DNA of 64,000 nucleotides from contig NC_134705.1 of the NCBI RefSeq assembly GCF_043290135.1, positions 93,699,239-93,763,238 of the forward strand. Reading direction: 5' to 3'. Position numbers and translations under genes: made by a program. This stretch comes from Rhipicephalus microplus (lineage: Eukaryota > Arthropoda > Arachnida > Ixodida > Ixodidae). The notes beneath the pieces were generated by a model. That model was not told the origin of the DNA. It was given only the letters and a program-made list of their open reading frames with translations, and did not search any database. Positions 34,595 to 46,000 of this stretch are shown here, piece by piece (positions within the stretch are counted from its first letter, which is position 1; the number at the start of each line of letters is the position of its first letter).

Positions 34595-35491
34595 TAGTGT
34601 CGAATATCTTGTTCTAAACGAAATTTTTAGGGACAGGTCACAAAGCTCTTTAGGTAAACTGCGTAAAGCAAAGGCCTTATGAACCGCGAAGCTTGACCGT
34701 CGGAAGCGAGTGACTCAAAAAAAAAAGGGGGGGGGGGGTTCACTTACTTCCCATTGCGAAGACTAAATTGTTTTAACGGTGATGCTGGCTGAATTTTCTT
34801 CATCCCTGTGCTTCACAAAACTCAAATTCATCAACATAATAATGCTCCAAATCAGACTGACTGAATGGTTCCTGATGCATATTTCAAGCCCTTCGTTACC
34901 TTGTGCATTCGGTATGTCTAGCGCTGGCTTCGGGATTCACCTGACGAAGGCATGCGCGTTCGAACGCCAACTCTCGCTGGTACTCCCGAAGGGGGCCTTG
35001 TTGTTAGGGAGAACATGCAACTTTGTCCATTCTCCAAATAATCAGAAAAGGGCCGCCAAGCGCATGCTTCTGCACACGCGTGCTCAGCCGAACGATTTTT
35101 TCGCGTGCGCTCTCTAGTTGGCGAACTCCTCTCCTCCTCTCCTTGATTCTGGCCGCCTGCCCTCAACGCGTGCTCTCACCCGCGCCTTAGCTACACCCAC
35201 ACTGCCGCGCCGTGCTCCACCGAGGGACGGATGGACAGAAATAAACTGTAAAAAAAAATATTGGCAGCGCATCTGCCTATCTTGCTGCAAATGTCGTCGA
35301 ACGACGATACTCTTCTACCAGCCGTACTGCCTAAGTCCTGGTCTTATTCGCAGCCACTCATGATCATTTTTTTCGCGGTGTCCTTCAAGCCCACAAGACG
35401 TCGTGAAAGAAGGGTAATTCACTTGACTCTGAAGAAACGCACAAGCCACACACACACAGGTGAGCGAAACTGCTCGAGATGATGATGGTAT

Positions 35492-35492
35492 A

Positions 35493-35526
<34 letters not shown>

Positions 35527-35544
35527 TAATGATGATGATGATGG
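35492..35544. repeat. (AAT)n and (GAT)n microsatellite
   Basis: About ten AAT units run directly into about five GAT units. Confidence 0.93.
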
Positions 35545-35983
35545 TGATTGGAATATTGGCACCTACCCACTCAGGGGGATTGGTCAAGGCTGTCTGCTCT
35601 GCTCGTCGTCGTCTTCCATCACTATTCACACAACAGGGCACGTGCGAATTGTGGACGCGCTAGCATATTTCCAACATGCTGTTATCGTACCATTTTCCTC
35701 CTACAGACAGCAGCACCGTACCGACAGCAGACGGCTTTTTCGTGCATAGCGTCGCATTTTCAGCGCAGGGTAAGATATACTTGAGTCTTTAGAAATACGT
35801 GTATGTGTATGTTCCTGTAAATGGGCCCAGCAGCTAATATTTACGTTTGACGTTGTGCCTCAGATGTGTTTATTATTTGCTTCTTCATCCACAATGTACT
35901 CAAGAATGAACGCAGTCACCAGTTGAAGATAACTGGTCGTTAAGCAAGTGCTTAAACTTTAGCCGGTTGGCTGAATCGTCTGG

Positions 35984-36035
35984 CAGACAGACAGACAGAC
36001 AGACAGACAGACACACAGACAGACAGACAGACAGA
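35984..36035. repeat. (CAGA)n microsatellite
   Basis: About 13 CAGA units with one ACAC interruption near 36011. It lies 30 bp upstream of the 41-nt palindrome. Confidence 0.93.
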
Positions 36036-36064
36036 GAAATTTCTGCGTAATTGAATTGACAGCT

Positions 36065-36105
36065 CAATGCTATAGCAGAGTACAATGTACTCTGCTATAG
36101 CATTG
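36065..36105. repeat. 41-nt perfect palindrome containing AGAGTAC-N3-GTACTCT, copy 3
   Basis: CAATGCTATAGCAGAGTACA (36065-36084), one A, then the exact reverse complement (36086-36105). The core at 36077-36093 repeats the motif of copies 1 and 2, with AAT as the centre. A stem with almost no loop can form, or a cruciform in DNA. Confidence 0.93.
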
Positions 36106-36655
36106 GGTAGGTAAGTTGTCGAACATTTCTTTTTCATAACGGATCGCAATTGTTCAAACTATACGTGCAATAATAAAGCACTGGGAAGGTTACGGGCCCT
36201 GGCTCAGGGCACGGGACCACAATTTGTCCCCTCACAGCCTCAACTAATAGCAACTTCGTCGATAAAAGTTAAATGATGACGTCCCCACACGACGTTGTGA
36301 AGTAATAATTTTAATGGTGAAACTGCTACGTTATCAAGAAGTGATACATAGACAAATTTTTGAGGAAACATTATGTCACTGAGATGCACACAACGTGGCC
36401 TGACATGGTGAAGTCATCCCTTGACATCGTCGCTTGGTCGAAAGGACATCAGAACCACGTAGATACTGAAAAATATCGGAGAAAGTTGAAGGGGGATCAA
36501 TATATCGACTGATTGAAAAAATGAGATGGTTTTCGCCATCCTGTCAACTTAGGCGAATGCGTAAGGGACCTTGTTAGCTTTGAAGCATTGGCTACAAAAC
36601 AAAAAAGGTCCCAAAGGGGCTTCACGTGGACGTAGAAGAGCTGTACTGAGCGTGC
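36106..36655. other. Unassigned stretch
   Basis: No gene or repeat was recognised in these 550 bases. Confidence 0.4.
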
Positions 36656-37235
36656 GTGAGGATTAGTGACGTCACATGGCGCATAGCTGAAGCACTCCAA
36701 GAGGCGGCGCACGAGCTAGCGCGAGCTTTTTACTTCTGGGTGATTGTGGAGCCGCCCGACGGCCAGGACATGGGCGAGCGTCTACAAAATTACATTGACA
36801 TTGTTGAAAAGTATGGGCTACTTCGGAGAATGGTGCCACCACCGAATAAAAGCCTGAATAATAAGGAGGCATTCGCGTGGCGGCACTTGCAAGCTGGCAA
36901 TTGTGTAAACCTACTCCGTGCATATCATTTTCAGAAATAAGATAGGCAAAACAATATACCCCTACACCATGAGGCGAGAGGGACCCTCGACCACATAATA
37001 TGGGAGTGCGATAGCACCCCAGGCGCTAAATCAAATATAAATTTTAGAGAGGCCTGGGAAGCTCTGCTGTGGAGCGAGGACCCTGCTTCACAGCAACAAG
37101 CCATCCGCCTGGCTTCCGGAAGAAGCCGCGAGGAGTCAGAGGTGCCGGTCCCCATCACCTATGTTGGGGTTCGGGAAGTAGGGGGCCTCCTTATCAGGCG
37201 GAACTATAAAGTTTTCATTCATTCATTGAGCTAGA
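36656..37235 (+). pseudogene. LINE-5 ORF2 C-terminal end with 3' tail
   Basis: The frame is open from 36656 to a TAA at 36938-36940 and continues in the same frame. It holds PPPNKSLNNKEAFAWRHLQAG and, after the stop, GTLDHIIWECDSTPG, which is the Cys/His C-terminal region of a LINE ORF2. The protein end (GVREVGGLLIRRNYKVFIHSLS) runs into (ATTC)n at about 37216-37230, a typical LINE 3' tail. This is a 5'-truncated copy of a family distinct from LINE-2 and LINE-3. RT and RNase H catalytic parts are absent. Confidence 0.75.
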
Positions 37236-38739
37236 ACGCCGGAAAAGGCCTGGAAGCCCCTGAAGTGGCGTATCGTTAGTGGGCTACGGCTTGACTATCG
37301 TGAGCTCACTCGCTAAATCATCCGTCAGTTTACGTGTCTCTCTGTCTGTCTGTTCGTTCTTATATCTCTCCATAGCTCACGCTACGTATACCATAGCTGT
37401 CATAGCCGAGCTAAACCACAGCGGTTTTTTTGTATCTTTTACGATAAACACAGCACCGTGCGGCATTTCACCGTCGGGATCAAGAAAACGCACGATCAAT
37501 TGATAAATTCATGGAAAATGAATAAAAAGAACTAAGCGACAAGGTATAAAAATAAATAACAGACAGAAACATTGGCTCGAACACAAACGAAGCACCAAAG
37601 ACCATTTACTTTTTTTAATATCAGTGGAGATTCTGATAAAAAAAAAACAGAAACAGTTATGCTCACTTGGTCAGTAATACGACAGTAGCCGGCAACCATG
37701 GTCATGCATGCTGTGGGGGTCGACCGCTTTGTACAAGTTTATACGGTTTCCCTGAATCCTCCAACAAAAACTTTACCGTAAGTTAAAATTCAGCACCGAG
37801 CGGTTCCCCTCTGTCTGAAACTTCTTTTGAGTCGGATGCCTGACCACTCTAGAACATCTAGATGCATGAAATAAACGTGATTGTGAAAGTTTCAGACCAG
37901 CATTTTAATTTTCCCATGCTTATTTTTTAGCCGCGATAAGGAATAACATTCAAGGGATAATAATGTTTGTGTGTGTGTGGGGGGGGGGGGCATTGCGTCC
38001 TCCATTGCGTCTGAAGTAAGATAGTATGATTCGAAAAAAAAAAATGTTCGGTGATTTAAAATACAGTGTGTACTGTAAATGGCACGGTTATGGATTCAGC
38101 AACCCGAGGGTTTACGGTACACTAAGTATCCTTGCTAGTCAAGCTTCAGTATATTTACAGATTGTGTAGCCAAGGGGCGCACACTATAAGGAAAAGAAAT
38201 AGATTTTACGGTTTTTGGTGTCTTCCAATTTGCCAGGCGTATCACGACATGAAAAAAGGCACTTCGAATCTACCGTGGGTCAGAAGAATCTCCGACGAGA
38301 CTCTAATGGCCTCCAAACGAATCTCGCGTCTCTCCTTAAAGCGAGTCGCACGCGTGAAAAGTCAGAAACCCACAAAATTCAAAAGACACCGTTTTTCTTA
38401 TCTGAGAGTGTAGGTGGCCGCGACACTGTAGCAGAGGCCAGTTTGGACGTCATGAAATTTAAAAACTATAGTCTTTCTTGGGATGGTTCAATGCAGAAGT
38501 TTTGATCTGTCTTTAAGTCTGCTGGTTTTATCTGTTCAACGATTCAGCGAAACGGCGAAAGTTAACGCCCGTGCTCAACGCCCACTCATCTTCATCTTGC
38601 GACGGCGTCAATACTTCTAAGCATTCAATCAAAGAGCAAATGTTAGGCTTTTTTTAGGTAGGACAGCAATACATAAGTATGTGAGGACGTGCTTTAACAC
38701 TTGGAAAATGCATAGATACGTGAATCTAATGACAGCAGG
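37236..38739. other. Unassigned stretch
   Basis: No gene was recognised. A G run lies at 37979-37990 and A-rich tracts at about 37639 and 38033. A frame at 38132-38413 is rich in Arg/Lys but shows no known motif. Confidence 0.4.
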
Positions 38740-39420
38740 AAGGGAAGGAAGGAAGTATGTTTATTTACAGAAAGGCAGAGAGGTCGGCCTGAGCGATAGT
38801 TTGCTCTAGCCTGCTACTCTACACTGGGGGAAGGGAAAGGGGAAAAGAAAGATTAATGGATGACGATGGTGAGATAGAGAGGTGAGTATGTAGTGTTCTT
38901 TCTAGCTGAGACACATTTTATAGCCGCGCACATAGTCCAGTTGTTTCTAAAAAGGTAATAACTGCTCTTGTGACCGCAGTTGCACTGTTGGTGTCTAGCC
39001 AAGGGCCCAACGGGTCTCATCAGTTAATGACCTACTGCGATATTGTTCAGTAGAAGAAATCAGTGTTTGTCGTTCACGTGCGTATGCTGGGCAGACACAA
39101 AATATGTGCTCAAGTGTTTCTGGCACATCACAGTGTTCACAATTAGGACCGGTGTCACTGCGACCGATGATATGTGCGTAACGTCTAGTGTACGCTACAC
39201 CAAGACGAATGCGGTGGATCATACTTGTGAGTTGCCGTTTAAATTTAGGAGGCATGCGGAACCTCATTTCCGGGTCCCATTTGTGAAGTCGCTGGTGTCG
39301 CCGTTCCGGTTTGGTCCAGTGCTGAAGTGTGGAGCTGTGCATCACGCAGCGAAGCAGGGCGTTCGTGTCAGCTCGTGAAAACGCAATGCGTACTTCAGGG
39401 GCTAATGACAGCAGTGTTTA
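38740..39420 (-). pseudogene. LINE-4 ORF2 C-terminal end and 3' UTR (LINE-2-like)
   Basis: Minus-strand frame 39345-38995 has RRHQRLHKWDPEMRF, RIRLGVAYTRRYAH and CEHCDVPETLEHIFC, matching the LINE-3 order RRLHKLDPSRK, RLWLGVAFTKAYS, CESCDTDETIEHLLC. After a frame change, GPWLDTNSA...ITFLETTGLCARL ends at 38921-38919, as LINE-3 ends LSFLKTTGLRDRL. The 3' UTR (38740-38880 on the minus strand) has GTAGAGTAGCAGGC and GACCTCTCTGCCTTTC, then an A-rich tail. Upstream of 39345 a frame change leads to about 39420; beyond that the assignment is unclear. Confidence 0.82.
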
Positions 39421-40040
39421 GTTTGTAGCATGGCTTACGAAAACGCACAGTACTAAACAATATGCTAGGGCCAGTGCATCGACTTCTGCCTATATCAGCG
39501 ACAGCAGTCTCATCAATTGGGGATCCGTATGTCAAGCGAGTCTGATTTACCGGTTCTCGGTAAAAGCCTATTGACACGTCATTGAAGGCAGCTTCAGCTG
39601 TTTGGCACCCAAACAAATCTTAATTTAGGAAGAACAATTGCCGGCTACAATGAGCTTTCACAGGGCCTTTGTTTGGCGAATGCAGTCTGTAGCCTTAACA
39701 CCACGTGACACATGCTTCGGTAAACATTAGCCAAGACGAAGTCGTTCACTGTCCGATGCTGCGTCAACCCTTTCCGCGTTGACACTTAACAAGCGCCGGA
39801 AATCAAGGCGATGTTGCCGTCCTTATCGAATTTTGAAGATAAATGGAGGCCAATTTGGGAGGCGAACGTCGGGCGCTGCCATGCGGTGTTCGAACCGCTA
39901 TCAATTCTGGCACTGCGAAAACCGCATCTGCTATCACATCGTGTACAAATTAGCGTCCATCTCTACAGCTTTACCATTTCAAGGTCACCTTCAAGTCGAG
40001 TGAACTGAAAATGAGGAGTGACTAGAGTTGCGAAAAAAAA

Positions 40041-40041
<1 letters not shown>
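39421..40041. other. Unassigned stretch
   Basis: A minus-strand frame at 39616-39395 reads through the end of LINE-4 but matches no known domain. No other gene was recognised. Confidence 0.35.
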
Positions 40042-40130
<89 letters not shown>

Positions 40131-40131
40131 T
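40042..40131. repeat. (TA)n microsatellite without an LTR element
   Basis: About 90 bp of TA with one AC interruption near 40101. It is the only long TA tract in the window with no Gypsy element next to it. Confidence 0.95.
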
Positions 40132-41644
40132 GAGGCACATTGCTGGTAGAAGAATGTGTGCCTAAAGTTTTAAAATTAGGGGCACGTTAAAAGACGCCAG
40201 CTTGCCACTATCGTATTGTGATTTTCAGACGTAATACTCCAGAAGTTAATAGTATTGTCTTAAAAAAATCTGGCTTTATTAATTGGTGAAGTGGCCAAAG
40301 AAACAAGCGATGACTACGGTTTATAGTCGTTAAAAACTTACACTGAGTGAACTGAATTCTAACTTACTGAACGTAAAAAAAGCGCTATCAGAGATCCTTT
40401 CTCTTTGTTTGCTAAAACAGTTTTTTTATGTTTTTCTAAAATGTTTCAAGCATATTTTTGATAACTTGAGTGAGAATTGTCGCTGTGGGATGTGTTTTCT
40501 CAAAGTCGCTGGTGCAGTACGCTATATAGCTTGTGCCCGTTGCTTTCTCTTTGGTCATTCGATATTCTTTAAGCAGGCAATTACCCATTCACGTCATCTG
40601 AGTAATCATTCCCGCCATTCCATGCCACGTACGGTGGAAAAGTTATTGTCTAGTTTGCCACTGCATCTCGTAGTGAGAAATACACCTAACCTTACCCAAA
40701 GCTTTAATCATGGCTTATCGAAAAAGTTGGTCAGTGAGTCCACAAATTTTGGTTACGAATCCCGCGATTATTTAGGACGGCTAAGAAGTCTCGCCTAGAA
40801 AATATTCAGTAGTTCTTGAGTACTGGCCACATCCATGGCTGACAGGGAAGCTCAGAGATGGTGTTCTATACCTCCTAGTGCGCGAGGAGGGGACCGCTAT
40901 GCAGGCTGAGTATTCGGTATTGCTCATTATCTTTTGAAATTTTTTCAGCATTCGTTCTACAACACTTATTGAACCACACATCTTGCATTTACTTCTTTTG
41001 TATGTGTCCGGGCAAATAGGGTGTCAGGCCACCCACCGGCTTCAAAAAGGTGCCGGTGTATTGTAAACTTTTGGAGAATAAATTTAAAATTATCTAGCTC
41101 TTACCTATCAAGGAAGATGAAGAAAGGAGGCAGCGACAGAGAAAAGCCAGTGATAATAATCTGTCTAGGATTATTAGTACACTACACCACACTGATATGG
41201 TAGTTCCCCAGTTAGAAACCCAAAGAAAGGAAGAACGAGGCAAAAAAAATGGCGTCACGCACACAAAGTCACAGTTCTCACAATCACGACATCACTACCG
41301 GTCTGTAGCCGCCCACGCTAAGCTGCTGAGCTTAATCAGCGTGTTCGCCGCCTTCATCCGCGTTGACTTTCCCAGCAAACCGAAAGGGCCACTAGAGTTC
41401 AGAGGTTCATGGTACGCGCTCGTGCTGGGTACAGCCCTTTCTGGTACTTTCCTGACACAAAATGTTCTCCTCCCTGTTTCTATGAGTGTGAGTATACAAC
41501 AAGGAATTAGAATAATGACACAGTACATGAGATTGTCCCTCCAAGTGAGTTTGAGTCATTATTATTGCAAAAACATCTTCACTGAGAAATAGGGCACAAT
41601 GAGCGGTTGACATCGCGTAAATCATCCCGCTTATGGAACTTCCA
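40132..41644. other. Unassigned stretch
   Basis: No gene was recognised. A 129-codon frame at 40409-40798 has several Cys and aromatic residues but no motif known to me; chance is the simplest explanation. Confidence 0.4.
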
Positions 41645-41720
41645 ATATTTATTTATTTTATTTTCACAATATTGCAGGCCCTTCTCGGGCCCATGCAGAA
41701 GTGGGTTGAGGAAAAAAAAA
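41645..41720 (-). repeat. End of a dispersed repeat with A-rich tail
   Basis: On the minus strand the order is GGGCCCGAGAAGGGCCTGC, then AATATTGTGAAAATAAAATAAATAAATA. An inverted GGGCC...GGCCC followed by a (TAAA)n-like tail looks like the 3' end of a retroposon. The family is not identified, and the 5' extent towards 41900 is unclear. Confidence 0.5.
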
Positions 41721-42029
41721 ACATCTCTACAGAGCAATACCATCTATACAGAGCGATAAGTATGGGCACATACAAACGGCAAGGAATATAAACACAATGA
41801 AGTAAACAATGTTAATATAAACAGCATATAGCATCATATTAACTGGGCAGGCTGAAGGGGTAGTACATGAAATACTAATGACACCAATTATTTCACCATT
41901 TGAAATGTAAATCCTGATAGCGCGAAATCAAGGGACTGTTTAGGGGGGTATGCCCTGAGCCTCAATCAGCAAGGGGGCAACGCCATCGCCATGGCATTTT
42001 GAAGGTACGCTCGTACGTGCCCTCTCGCT

Positions 42030-44410
42030 CTATGTGCTTTGACATCATTTCGCCCTGTTGCCCTCGCAAGTTGCGTAGGAAAAGTCATGGAAAGGATGAT
42101 ACTTACACGCCTAGAATGGTACCTCGAGCGCTACAACATATACCCAAACTGCATGACGGGTTTTCGGCGAGGTAGGTCATCTCTTGACAACGTGATTGAT
42201 CTCACAACATTTATCCAGCAACAGAAGAGCCTCAAGCGCATACCACTGGCACTCTTCCTCGACGTCAAAGGGGCTTATGATAACTTAACACATAAAGCCA
42301 TCCTAGACTCGTTGAAAGCTGTTGGAATCGGTGGTCGGATGTTCCAATGGATTCAGGATTATTTGACGAGAAGGTCCTTTTTTGTACAAACCTGAGATAG
42401 ACCTACCACCAATTACTATACCTCCCGTGGCGTCCCTCAGGGCGCCGTATTAAGTCCCACTTTATTTAACCTCGTGATGGTAGGACTTCGTGAAATTTTG
42501 CCAAGTACCATCCTCTTATTCATATATGCTGACGATATTTGTCTATGGACTTCGGCTGTAACTCGTCTACAAGTACGTGCAAGAGTCCAGCAGGCTGCCA
42601 CCCTGACATGCTCATATCTCCGCAAGCAAGGTCTTTCCGTCTCAACGGAGAAATATGCATTAGTTGCGTTTACTCGCAGAGCCATGACACAATACCCCGT
42701 TACCATCAATGGACAAAATATTCCATACCAGAAGAACCATCGCTTCCTCGATGTGATTATTGACAGGGACCTTTCGTGGAGTGCCCACTGCAATTAATTG
42801 AACAGAAGGCTAACTTCCATCGTCCATATAATTTGGTTCCTCTGCGGAAAATCTTGGGGCGCATCGATAAGGTCAATGATGCAGCTATACAGGGCACTGT
42901 TTCTGGGATTTTTGTGCTATAGCTTGCCGTTACTGGCAAGTACGTGCAAGACGAACATCCGCACTCTCGAAAGTCTGCAAGGACAAGCACTATGCGTGTG
43001 CTTAGGATTTCCGCGATGCACCTCAACCTATGGGGCAATTATGATCGCAAGAGAGCATCCAATTCGAACATACATAACCACTGACAATTTGAGAGCCCAC
43101 ATAAGACACCTCTGCCGAGTTTCTGGTCACCATGTTGCAGTGTTGCCACTTAAAAGACCACACGCGATGTTTTCAAAGATTATTTCTGCCCATAGAGAAT
43201 GCCTTCCTTTTGGCTTCACTTCAGCAACAAGATCAGCGTCACCCCCGTGGTGCCTACAACAACCACAGGTGTGCCTCACTATTCCGGGAATAACGAACAA
43301 GAACCATCATTCAACAGTGGTCCTACAACAGGTGACATTGTCGCTACTCAACGAAAAATACGGCCAGAGGACCCACATTTACACCGATGGATTGGTCTCG
43401 GCTGACAGCTCCACAGGTGCTGTTGTCATCCCGGCGTACCAAGTCACTATAAAGATCAAACTGTCGCATAGGACAGCATCCACAGCAGCGGAGCTTGCCG
43501 CCTTACGTGCTGCTACACTTTATATCGCGGAAACCCGACCTCAAAAATGGGCTGTGTTCTGCGACTCCAAGGCATCCCTTCAGAGCTTGCAATCAGCTTT
43601 ACGACAGAGGGAGCATCAACAACTAGTGAATGAAATAAGAGAAGTGATTCACGAAGTTTTATCAAAAGGACATGACTTGGTGTTCCAGTGGTTACCGGGA
43701 CATTGTGGTATTTTCAGTAATGACCTTGCTGATAATGCTGCCCGATCCACCCACGTGGACGCCCAGACAACCCCAATTCCATTGTCGAGAACCGACGCTG
43801 CAAGGGGCCTTCACTTGTTCGCTAACACCATGTCGGAAACTTGGCTGAGTGACCCCAGTGTCAGAAACCGCCGCCTACACAAATTGGACCCTTCGAGAAA
43901 GCTTGAAGTTCTATCGGATCTCTCCCGCCAGAATGCAACTTTACCGTGCCGCCTGTGGTTAGGAGTAGCTTTTACAAAGGCGTACTCTTTTCGCATAGGA
44001 ATGGCGGATAGCTCCCGATGTGAATCGTGCGACACTGACGAGACAATAGAACATCTACTGTGTTCATGTGAACATTTTGCGAGCGAACGCAACTTTCTAC
44101 GCGAAACGTTAGAGACACTAGACAGTAGACCTTTTTCCGAAGAGAAGATACTTGGCTCATGGCTCTACGCGTCGCTGGCCAGCAAAGCGACGCGGGCATT
44201 GCTAAGTTTTCTAAAGACGACCGGACTACGCGACCGCTTATAAGCGTGCAATGGACAAGGTCACATCTACACACACGTTGCCCTTCACTTTCTCTCTCTT
44301 CTCCTTTAATCCCCTCACCCCTTCCCCTAGTGCAGGGTAGCAAACCGGACGTGCGTCTGGTTGACCTCCCTGCCTTTCATTTCTTCCCTTCCTCCTCCTC
44401 CTCCTTGGCA
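42030..44410 (+). mobile_element. LINE-3: 5'-truncated copy of the LINE-2 family
   Basis: Homology to LINE-2 begins near 42030, within RT, and runs to a (CCT)n-like end at about 44388-44408. The 5' truncation is typical of incomplete target-primed reverse transcription. The copy has only two nonsense codons in 735 codons, so it is younger than LINE-2 ORF2. Confidence 0.9.
42039..44243 (+). pseudogene. LINE-3 ORF2 fragment: RT and RNase H (two nonsense codons)
   Basis: One frame covers the entire piece. TGA at 42393-42395 and TAA at 42795-42797 are the only interruptions. RT has FRPVALASCVGKVMER, GFRRGRSSLDNVID, FLDVKGAYDN, GVPQGAVLSPTLFN and YADD at 42525-42536. RNase H keeps its acidic residues (IYTDGLVS, AAELAAL, CDSKASL, NDLADNAA). 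The end has RLWLGVAFTKAYS, CESCDTDETIEHLLC and LKTTGLRDRL. The endonuclease is missing because of truncation. It is the best template in the window for the C-terminal half of LINE-2 and LINE-4. Confidence 0.92.
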
Positions 44411-45947
44411 TCGAGGATGTGTTCCGGAGGTCTTTATATATCAAAGTAGGCGCACGTATATCGGACACAGCGCGCGCTGCGAATCCTATGCGCGTCCGAC
44501 GAGCCCTCAGACCCCCAAAATGGCGTCCCCGACGACAGAGATTCTCGCGGATGACGTCAACTGCAATCGTATCAGCGTTAGCAGCCATAAACCTGCACGC
44601 TCGTATGGCTGCTCCGCATTTTACTCTCAGCGTTTATCTCAAATAGATTATGCAATGCTACCTGCACTTACTAAGAGCAAGCGAAAGAAAAAATTGAAAG
44701 TATAGAGATATGTTCAAGACTACAAAAAAAATCGTAGCATGTTACACTTTGTAAGTTTGAGGCTCATAGCAGTTAATTAAATGTGATTTCCCTGCCCAGA
44801 AAAAAAAGGTCTAAGAAATGGTTTGCCTTTTGTGTCTCTGGCACACTACTTCTCTTGAAGGTGAAAGACCGCTGCACGTTTGGTATTGCATGAACCTATA
44901 TAATACGGGACAGAAAGCTTCCTGTGAGACGTAATGAGGCTCAGTGCGCAAGCCACACTCTAAATTGTCTGGCCGTTATCAGTCTATTGCAGCGTTCTTT
45001 CTCCTTGAGCCCACTTCGACGCAACCTATCAGTACCTTACGTGATGGTGTCAGACTACCTCTGATATCGGCGTACGCTTGACTGTTCGACAATGTAAATC
45101 GATGGCGTCATGCTCCACTCACAAGAGCTGGCTGTTATGATAGTTACATCCCACCGTCAGGTGAATGTCATCAACTGACAATTTCGGTCGGTCAAAGGAG
45201 AACCGGTGTCAGCAGACTTGCTATGACATGCTAAAGCCGAATGTTCGTGATCCTGCTCATTTCTTTATTCATTCGTTTTATCTAGGCTATTGTAGGGCCC
45301 GTGTTACGGCACGAGAAATACGCCTGCAGAAACGAAATACATTTTAAGAAGGCCTCCGCAAATAACACGCTTTTACCTGGACGTGGGCATGAGTATAACA
45401 AGGCTGAAAGCAGGCATCGTATCTTCGATTATTTGGCTCTCGCATGTATTATTCATGTGTTCGGCGTACTGCGCAAAAGTGCGTGCTTGCACGCATTCAA
45501 ACAACCTTTCGTATGCATGTAACCTTTTTGTAACAAAAGTATTACGAAACGAGCCAAGCGCTTCCTTCGTGCCAGAAGCACCGGCTTATTTTGCATCGTG
45601 CGCTGCCCGCAGGTGAATGTGTTACAAAACCCAAGGTTTACCTCTCCCTGATAAATCGGCGAGATGGATTAACTCTAAACACAAAGGTGGCAGATAAAGT
45701 AAGAGAAAATGAAGAAAAAGCACGGTCGAACTAAGCCGTGTCAGGTTACGAAATAGCTGCCGGTGCATTCAGAATGTTTGTGTTCTTGTGGTGCAGAAGA
45801 CCTAGTTATTTACTGAGATTATCTGGTAGCAGGTGCTTCGGTTTACCTTCGATAGCTCCACCAGCACGTGTCCACGCCTTGTTAGGTAAACAAAAATATT
45901 ATAGGTTAGAAGCTTGCGTCCCACTACCCCAACTTTACTACAATGAA
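44411..45947. other. Unassigned stretch
   Basis: No gene was recognised. GC-rich sequence at 44450-44560 is followed by A/T-rich DNA. Confidence 0.4.
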
Positions 45948-46000
45948 CGCCGTAGTTGAGGTGGCCGGAAATGTGGACTATTTGAGGTTCTTCACTGCAA
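45948..46000 (-). repeat. SINE fragment (Ruka-like body)
   Basis: CGCCGTAGTTGAGG, CCGGAAATGTGGAC and TTTGAGGTTCTTCA follow the order of the SINE body at 20950-20995 (CGCCATAGTGGAGG, CCGGAAATTTTGAC, CTGGGGTTCTTTAA). Head and tail are missing. Confidence 0.65.

Larger units (their letters stand above)
34650..36060. other. Unassigned stretch with microsatellites
   Basis: No gene was recognised. A homopolymer A/G run lies at 34718-34738. The microsatellites at 35492-35544 and 35984-36035 are listed separately. Confidence 0.4.

Noticed and set aside
39395..39616. Minus-strand 73-codon frame as an RNase H extension of LINE-4
   Set aside because: It shows no RNase H motif and is in another frame from the LINE-4 end; the link could not be supported.
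40409..40798. 129-codon open frame
   Set aside because: No recognisable domain, and A/T-rich unique-looking flanks without gene signals; chance frame is the simplest reading.
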